Part shown: one piece after another, positions 59,836 through 64,000 of the stretch
Layout of the letters: the number at the start of each line of letters is the position of its first letter
Position numbering within the stretch: position 1 is the stretch's first letter
Assembly: GCA_944386045.1 (NCBI GenBank)
Contig: CALWZO010000008.1
Location: 1 to 64,000, forward strand
DNA length: 64,000 nt
From: an uncultured Clostridia bacterium
Lineage (GTDB): Bacteria; Bacillota; Clostridia; Oscillospirales; Ruminococcaceae
Reading direction: 5' to 3'
Position numbers and translations under genes: made by a program
The notes under the pieces: model-generated
The model's input: the letters and a program-made list of their open reading frames with translations, nothing else
What the model was told of the DNA's origin: nothing
Database searches by the model: none

Positions 59836-60999
59836 ATGATTGATTTCAAAGAACTTGCCAAGAAAAATCACGATTACACCGTGAAGATGAGAAGGCACTT
59901 TCACAAATATCCCGAGCTCAGCACCCAGGAGGTCAACACAAGCAAGACCATATGTGAAGAGCTGGAGAAGATGGGGGTAGAGTATAAGGCGTATCCTGAC
60001 TATACCGTTATAGCCACAATAGACAGCGGAAAACCCGGAAAGACAGTGCTCATCCGCGGCGATATTGACGCTTTGCCTGTACAGGAGGAAACCGGGGCAG
60101 AATATGCCAGCGTTGTGCCGGGTGTTATGCACGCCTGCGGACACGACTGCCACGGGGCCATGCTTCTTGGTATTGCCAAAAGTCTTTCGGAAGTTAAGGA
60201 CCAGCTGAAAGGCAAAGTGCTCCTGGGCTTCCAGGTGGCTGAAGAGAATCTGAAAGGCAGCCGCCCCATGGTGCAGTATGTAAAGGATATGGGCGGTGCA
60301 GACCATTCTATTGCGATACATGTGGGTGCAGGAGAGGAAATCGGCACATTTTCTATCGTTGGAGGTCCCTTTGCCTCCGGCGTTATCACCTATAAGATTA
60401 TAGTAAAAGGCCAGGGCGGTCACGGTTCGGTTCCCCATCAGGCAAAAGATCCGATCAAGCCTGCCTGCGACCTGCTGCTCAGGCTGTCAGCCCTGCCGTC
60501 CAATGCGATAGATGCCCAGGATCCGATTGTATTTTCATCCTGTGCAATAAATGCCGGCACAGCTCCGAACATTATACCGAACACAGCCACAATTATGGGA
60601 ACTGTCCGTTACTTCAACAAAGATCTCACACAGCCTATTTTTGACTATCTGGAAAATATTTCACAGTTGGTATGCCAAAGCTATGGTGTGGAGAGAGAGG
60701 TTATCTATATGTTCGACCCGATGATTCCGGTTGTAAATGACCCGGAAATTGCCAAAGTAGGCCAGAAAGTGGCCCGGGAAATGGGCATGAAGGTAATTAC
60801 CGAGGGCAAAGGCATGGGCAGTGATGATATGGCACTGCTGCTGGACGCATTCCCCGGTTTCTATGCAAATATCGGCTGCGCCAACGAGGCCAAAGGTATC
60901 GGCCATGTGGCAAACCATAACTGCAGGTTTGACATAGACGAAGATGCCCTGGCACTTGGCACAGAGTTCCTGATGAAAACAGCGTGGGAACTGCTGTAA
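59836..60999 (+). CDS. M20-family amidohydrolase (N-acyl amino acid or hippurate type)
   Basis: A 387-residue dizinc hydrolase that cleaves acyl or aminoacyl amide bonds. M20D hallmarks: RRHFHKYPELSTQEVNT, RGDIDALPVQEETGAEYAS, HACGHDCHGAMLLGIA with metal ligands, VAEENLKGSRPM with the catalytic Glu pair, and GGHGSVPHQAKDP. The C-terminal SDDMALLLDAFPGF supplies the last ligand region. The start at 59836 follows AAGGAGAG. It fits peptide and amino-acid use by this organism. Confidence 0.94.
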   Translation: MIDFKELAKKNHDYTVKMRRHFHKYPELSTQEVNTSKTICEELEKMGVEYKAYPDYTVIATIDSGKPGKTVLIRGDIDALPVQEETGAEYASVVPGVMHACGHDCHGAMLLGIAKSLSEVKDQLKGKVLLGFQVAEENLKGSRPMVQYVKDMGGADHSIAIHVGAGEEIGTFSIVGGPFASGVITYKIIVKGQGGHGSVPHQAKDPIKPACDLLLRLSALPSNAIDAQDPIVFSSCAINAGTAPNIIPNTATIMGTVRYFNKDLTQPIFDYLENISQLVCQSYGVEREVIYMFDPMIPVVNDPEIAKVGQKVAREMGMKVITEGKGMGSDDMALLLDAFPGFYANIGCANEAKGIGHVANHNCRFDIDEDALALGTEFLMKTAWELL

Positions 61000-61013
61000 A
61001 CTGAATAAACATC

Positions 61014-61040
61014 AAAAGCCGCGGTTTTCCGCGGCTTTTG
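61014..61040 (+). terminator. Terminator of the amidohydrolase gene
   Basis: AAAAGCCGCGG pairs with CCGCGGCTTTT around TTTT. Confidence 0.88.
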
Positions 61041-61055
61041 TAATTGGAGTTATTT

Positions 61056-61448
61056 ATGAACAATATACAGTATACAGTGGACGATGACAGCCTGTCCGCC
61101 GCAGAGTTTGTTGGCTTTGCCGTAAAGGTATGGCCCGGCAGCTATGACCCGGAAAAAACTGCGACTGCCCTGTCTGCCACATTAAATATAACAGCCAGAA
61201 GCGAAGGAAGCCTTGTTGGCTGTCTGCGAATACTTACCGACGGATATTATTTTGCCACCATAACCGAAATATTGGTTTTGCCCCGGTTTCAGGGGCAGGG
61301 GATAGGCAGCCGCCTGCTGAAACTGGCAAAGGAATTTTCGCCGGCTTCCCTTTACTTTGGTGCACAGCCGGGCCTTGAAGGCTTTTATGAAAAAAACGGC
61401 TTTGAAAAAGGTATGCAGTCATACACTTTCCGCAAAGAAAGAAAATAA
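61056..61448 (+). CDS. GNAT-family acetyltransferase
   Basis: A 130-residue N-acetyltransferase. The acetyl-CoA site is ITEILVLPRFQGQGIGSRLLKLA, and FYEKNGFEKG is the usual closing motif. Small size and FGAQPGLEGFYEKNGF suggest the common single-domain type. The ATG at 61056 follows TTGGAG; a TTG at 61044 overlaps that site. Substrate unknown; transcription may pass from the gene upstream only by read-through. Confidence 0.93.
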   Translation: MNNIQYTVDDDSLSAAEFVGFAVKVWPGSYDPEKTATALSATLNITARSEGSLVGCLRILTDGYYFATITEILVLPRFQGQGIGSRLLKLAKEFSPASLYFGAQPGLEGFYEKNGFEKGMQSYTFRKERK

Positions 61449-61476
61449 AAGCGCTTTATAAAGCGCTTTTATTTTA
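61447..61476 (+). terminator. Terminator of the GNAT gene
   Basis: AAAAGCGCTTTATAAAGCGCTTTT is nearly self-complementary and is followed by ATTTT. Confidence 0.85.
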
Positions 61477-61522
61477 TGTATATTGATGATACAGCATAAT
61501 GTGTCATGGCTTTGCCTGCCCG

Positions 61523-62338
61523 TTATGAAAAATTTTGCACAGCCGGTCGGCTGGTTATTCTGGCATAGGATATGTAGTATCCGTCCTCCCCTTCCTCCAC
61601 TCGCCGATACAGCGTTACAGGAGAGTCTTTAAACATAGCGTTGATAGAAGTGCTGTACTTTACCGGCCGGCGATTTTCTATGAAAAATATTATATCGGTA
61701 TCTTCAGGTATGGATATTTTCAGCTGGCTGTCAGTTTCCGGGTCATACCCGCTGTAATATTCGGCAAAGTCGGGGGCAATTTGCCGGAATTGCCCTGCGC
61801 TCATCTGTGACAGCGATTTTTTTACATATTCCTGCAGCCGGTCCACGGTCCGCGGCGGTATATATATTCTTATATCATCAAAAACAGATTTTATATAATC
61901 CGGATTTTCCAAAATATAAGCATCTACGGCACCGGCAGCCTCTGATATATAGTGCTCAAAATACATTTCGTCCAAAAACGCCACATAGTTGAAATCATCA
62001 TAAAATCGTACAGTCAGATGGGTCTGACTGCGGTTGGCAAAAAGTCCGATCATATAATTTTTATTGCCGCCCGGATAGTCTGTGGGGTCAATGGTGACTT
62101 TTTCGCCTGTCTTTATTTCGGCCACAATATTTATAATATCATCCACATCATAATCCGGATGATCAGACCAGGCGGAATATTCATTGCCGATTTTATAATT
62201 GATTTTTCCTTCAAAGTCCTGCCAAAATCTTATGTCGGTGACAGGTTTCGGCTTTATAAAAAAGTTCCACCGCATAAATCCGGTTACGATGGAAGCTGCC
62301 GTAAATACTGCTGCGATTATCCGCTTTTTATTTTTCAT
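61523..62338 (-). CDS. Membrane-anchored hypothetical protein
   Basis: A 271-residue protein. One N-terminal helix (about residues 7-24) anchors a long extracytoplasmic, mostly beta-type acidic domain; sequence such as ITVDPTDYPGGNKN near residue 80 and a C-terminal YYISYARITS segment are visible. GGAGGTG stands seven bases before the ATG at 62338; a longer frame to 62392 lacks a site. I recognise no family. It is isolated and converges on the GNAT gene. Confidence 0.7.
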   Translation of the reverse strand: MKNKKRIIAAVFTAASIVTGFMRWNFFIKPKPVTDIRFWQDFEGKINYKIGNEYSAWSDHPDYDVDDIINIVAEIKTGEKVTIDPTDYPGGNKNYMIGLFANRSQTHLTVRFYDDFNYVAFLDEMYFEHYISEAAGAVDAYILENPDYIKSVFDDIRIYIPPRTVDRLQEYVKKSLSQMSAGQFRQIAPDFAEYYSGYDPETDSQLKISIPEDTDIIFFIENRRPVKYSTSINAMFKDSPVTLYRRVEEGEDGYYISYARITSRPAVQNFS

Positions 62339-62505
62339 GCTCTTCACCTCCGGTAAAATATCAGCAGGCAAGCCTGAAATCTGTATTGGCATATCATCCT
62401 CTTATATATATTATAACATTCATCACTTTAAAAATAAATTGTATGACCGGATAATATGGGCGCTTGTTTTTGTTTAAATTACACAAGCACTGTTTTCACA
62501 AAATA

Positions 62506-62533
62506 AAAAAAGGTGCCGTCCGGCACCTTTTCA
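62506..62533. terminator. Terminator of the PanT-like gene
   Basis: AAAAGGTGCCG pairs with CGGCACCTTTT around TC; on the minus strand a T run follows. Confidence 0.9.
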
Positions 62534-62537
62534 TTTG

Positions 62538-63098
62538 TTATATTATATGTGCTTTCTCCGCCGCTTTCATCACAGCCGCGCACAGAATACCGTTGGCGAC
62601 GGCTTCTACCGCGCCGCCTGCCAGTGTGGTGCTCCACACCGCCACGCCGAAAGCGCCGGTTACCAGCTGTCCGCAGAATATGTACAAAAGTCCCAAAAAC
62701 AGCACTGTGTTTACCACTGAAGAGCCCAGGCCAAGGATGAAATATCCGGCGGCATTTTTTCTGCTTCTGGCAAATCTGCCGGCAATACCGGCAAACAGGC
62801 CGACACACACCCTGGGAATTATACATATTACAGCTGTCATAATTCCGCTGTAAGCCAGGATAAGCTGGCCCAGGGCCTCGCTGGGTGCTTTGAAAAAACT
62901 GGTGACGCCAAAGGCCAGCCCGCATATCAGCGCACCGTTCAGGTCCAGCGTGCCGCCGGCTATTGCAACGGGAAGCACCATAATGGTAAAGGACAGGACC
63001 CCGGCAGGTATATAACCCAGCGGTGTTGCTGCCAAAAGCACGGTGATTGCCGCCAACAAAGCTGTTTTTGTCAACGAAGAAATTTTTTTGCTATTCAT
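62538..63098 (-). CDS. ECF transporter S component, PanT-like
   Basis: A 186-residue membrane protein with about six helices, a substrate-binding S unit that works with the shared EcfA/EcfT module. The pattern LTKTALLAAITVLLAATPLGYIPAG and the following GGTLDLNGALICGLAFGVTSFF fit the pantothenate-type PanT. The neighbour that follows transcription from the right is a pantothenate kinase-like gene, supporting that call. AAGGAG lies eight bases before the ATG. Specificity is inferred from the family look and gene pairing. Confidence 0.82.
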   Translation of the reverse strand: MNSKKISSLTKTALLAAITVLLAATPLGYIPAGVLSFTIMVLPVAIAGGTLDLNGALICGLAFGVTSFFKAPSEALGQLILAYSGIMTAVICIIPRVCVGLFAGIAGRFARSRKNAAGYFILGLGSSVVNTVLFLGLLYIFCGQLVTGAFGVAVWSTTLAGGAVEAVANGILCAAVMKAAEKAHII

Positions 63099-63206
63099 TT
63101 TTTACTCCTTTACTGCCGTCCCACCCTGAAAGCGGGTACAGCGTAACCTTTTATTTGCCGGTTGTCCGGCTTTATGTATTATACAGCAAAATTCTTTTTT
63201 TGCAAC

Positions 63207-63232
63207 AAAAAAGCGGACATTTCTGTCCGCTT
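63207..63232 (-). terminator. Terminator after the CoaX-like gene
   Basis: On the minus strand AAGCGGACA pairs with TGTCCGCTT and is followed by TTTTTG. It separates the CoaX-like gene from the PanT-like gene. Confidence 0.9.
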
Positions 63233-63239
63233 CAGGTAT

Positions 63240-64000
63240 TTATTTTGCGTTTTTTTCATATATCAGCCTGAGCCCGTCAAGCACCAGATTTTCTCGGTAT
63301 ATAATCCGGCTGCGGCAGTGTTCCGCCACCCGTGGCAGCATACCGCCTGTACCGATACATACGGCATCCGTCCCCAGCTGTTGTTTAAATCTGTCTATCA
63401 TGCCGTCGATGGCACAGGCGGTGCCTATTACCAGGCCGGACTGAATATTCTGCACCGTATTGGCACCTATAACGCTTTTTATCTGTGTGCTAATATCCAC
63501 ATCGGGCAGCTGGGCGGTAAACATTGACAGGGCCTTGGCCCCCATTTTTATTCCGGGAAGTATCGCGCCGCCCACAAAGCAGCCGCCGTCATCTATTGCA
63601 AAAATTGACAGTGCAGTGCCCATGGAAACCAAAATACAAGGCGGGGAGAATTCGGCCAGTATTGCGGCACTCTGGCATATCAGGCCTGCGCCCACCTGGG
63701 AAGGTATCTCGGTATGAATTTTAACACCGGTTTTCAATCCAGGCCCCACTGTATATATTTTGCATGGAAAAACAGAGGCAAGGGCGGCTTTTATGACGCT
63801 TTGCACGCCGGGCACAACACAGGCGGTTATAACTCCGTCTATATCTGCAGGGCGAATTCCTTTCAGCTGTAAAAGACTGATAAATTTCAAAGCGTATTCA
63901 TCCGCAGTGTACTGCCGGTCAGTGTGAAAAGAAACTTTTGCCGTCAGCTCCTGCCTGCGGAAAACCCCCATCAGTATGTTGGAGTTGCTTATATTAACTG
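63240..64000 (-). CDS. CoaX-like (type III pantothenate kinase family) protein, partial and degenerate
   Basis: The 5' end lies beyond the window; about 253 residues are visible. Overall alignment with CoaX is good: VGPGLKTGVKI, GGAILPGIKMGAKALSMFTAQLP, and IQSGLVIG...GMIDRF, GTGGMLPRVAEHC, LVLDGLRLIYEKN. Yet the catalytic motifs are altered. The phosphate loop expected as DIGNT reads NISNS; the DNPxEVGADR region reads EIPSQVGAGL, losing the catalytic Asp; DFGTATT reads SMGTALS. These changes make pantothenate phosphorylation unlikely. It may be a paralog with a sensing or other role, next to a PanT-like transporter. Confidence 0.88.
   Translation of the reverse strand, partial: VNISNSNILMGVFRRQELTAKVSFHTDRQYTADEYALKFISLLQLKGIRPADIDGVITACVVPGVQSVIKAALASVFPCKIYTVGPGLKTGVKIHTEIPSQVGAGLICQSAAILAEFSPPCILVSMGTALSIFAIDDGGCFVGGAILPGIKMGAKALSMFTAQLPDVDISTQIKSVIGANTVQNIQSGLVIGTACAIDGMIDRFKQQLGTDAVCIGTGGMLPRVAEHCRSRIIYRENLVLDGLRLIYEKNAK

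Noticed and set aside
1-64000. CRISPR arrays, insertion sequences, integrases, attachment-site duplications, rRNA
   Set aside because: No regularly spaced repeats, transposase or integrase genes, or duplicated tRNA end of the tRNA-Asn were found by eye.

Overview
The window reads as a chromosomal stretch of an anaerobic, spore-forming (or spore-former-derived) Firmicute, most likely in the Clostridia. The case rests on spo0A with spoIVB next to it, the rny-ymdB-spoVS group, a T-box leader on thrS, Gram-positive promoters and ribosome binding sites, a Crp/Fnr regulator paired with a 4Fe-4S protein, and a Feo iron system. I cannot name a genus. Most genes use a moderately GC-rich codon style in which ATA is a common Ile codon; a few highly expressed genes (two amino-acid permeases, ridA, thrS) use a clearly different, optimised codon set.

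Layout. 0-9 kb: tRNA-Asn, a two-gene unit with a giant DUF4132-type protein, small hypothetical and HTH genes, a membrane protein, and a ZIP metal transporter whose promoter spacer carries an operator. 9-12 kb: spo0A and spoIVB, separated by an unusually long non-coding gap. 12-18.5 kb: a MarR regulator with a perfect dyad, an XpaC-TelA-TPM envelope/stress cluster, and a NitT/TauT-type ABC importer. 18.5-20.2 kb: an ABC-F ribosomal protection gene behind a leader peptide and attenuator, with codon use unlike its surroundings. 20-26.6 kb: a membrane glycosyltransferase, tcdA with a 6S-like RNA candidate upstream, a DUF1292 protein, a cyclophilin lipoprotein, DegV and cardiolipin synthase. 26.8-32 kb: three tandem APC permeases (the first a pseudogene) followed by ridA.

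32-43.6 kb: ppk-ppx polyphosphate genes, a glycosyltransferase, a CmpB-like membrane protein, an Lrp regulator, hflX, and feoA-feoB-FeoB-associated protein behind a promoter with two operator dyads. 43.6-48 kb: a divergent Crp/Fnr versus 4Fe-4S unit with a shared palindrome, an Asp/Glu racemase with an ornithine cyclodeaminase-like gene, and a DUF401 permease. 48.2-49.8 kb: a phage terminase small/large pair with no other phage gene nearby. 49.9-58.7 kb: a GltD-like oxidoreductase, a small hydrophobic peptide unit, T-box-thrS, rny, a DUF3796-HTH pair under a long perfect inverted repeat, ymdB and spoVS. 58.9-64 kb: a DeoD-type nucleoside phosphorylase, M20 amidohydrolase, GNAT, a hypothetical, a PanT-like ECF S component and a CoaX-like protein that has lost the residues expected for pantothenate kinase activity.

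Working together, the metabolic genes point to amino-acid uptake and fermentation (permeases, RidA, racemase, cyclodeaminase-like protein, amidohydrolase, Lrp), ferrous iron and divalent metal import under what looks like one shared metal repressor, and sporulation control. The best candidates for something new are the degenerate CoaX beside PanT, the stand-alone terminase pair, the ABC-F leader with complementary antiterminator sequence, the DUF3796-HTH unit inserted between rny and ymdB, and the small-protein/DUF4132 pair.
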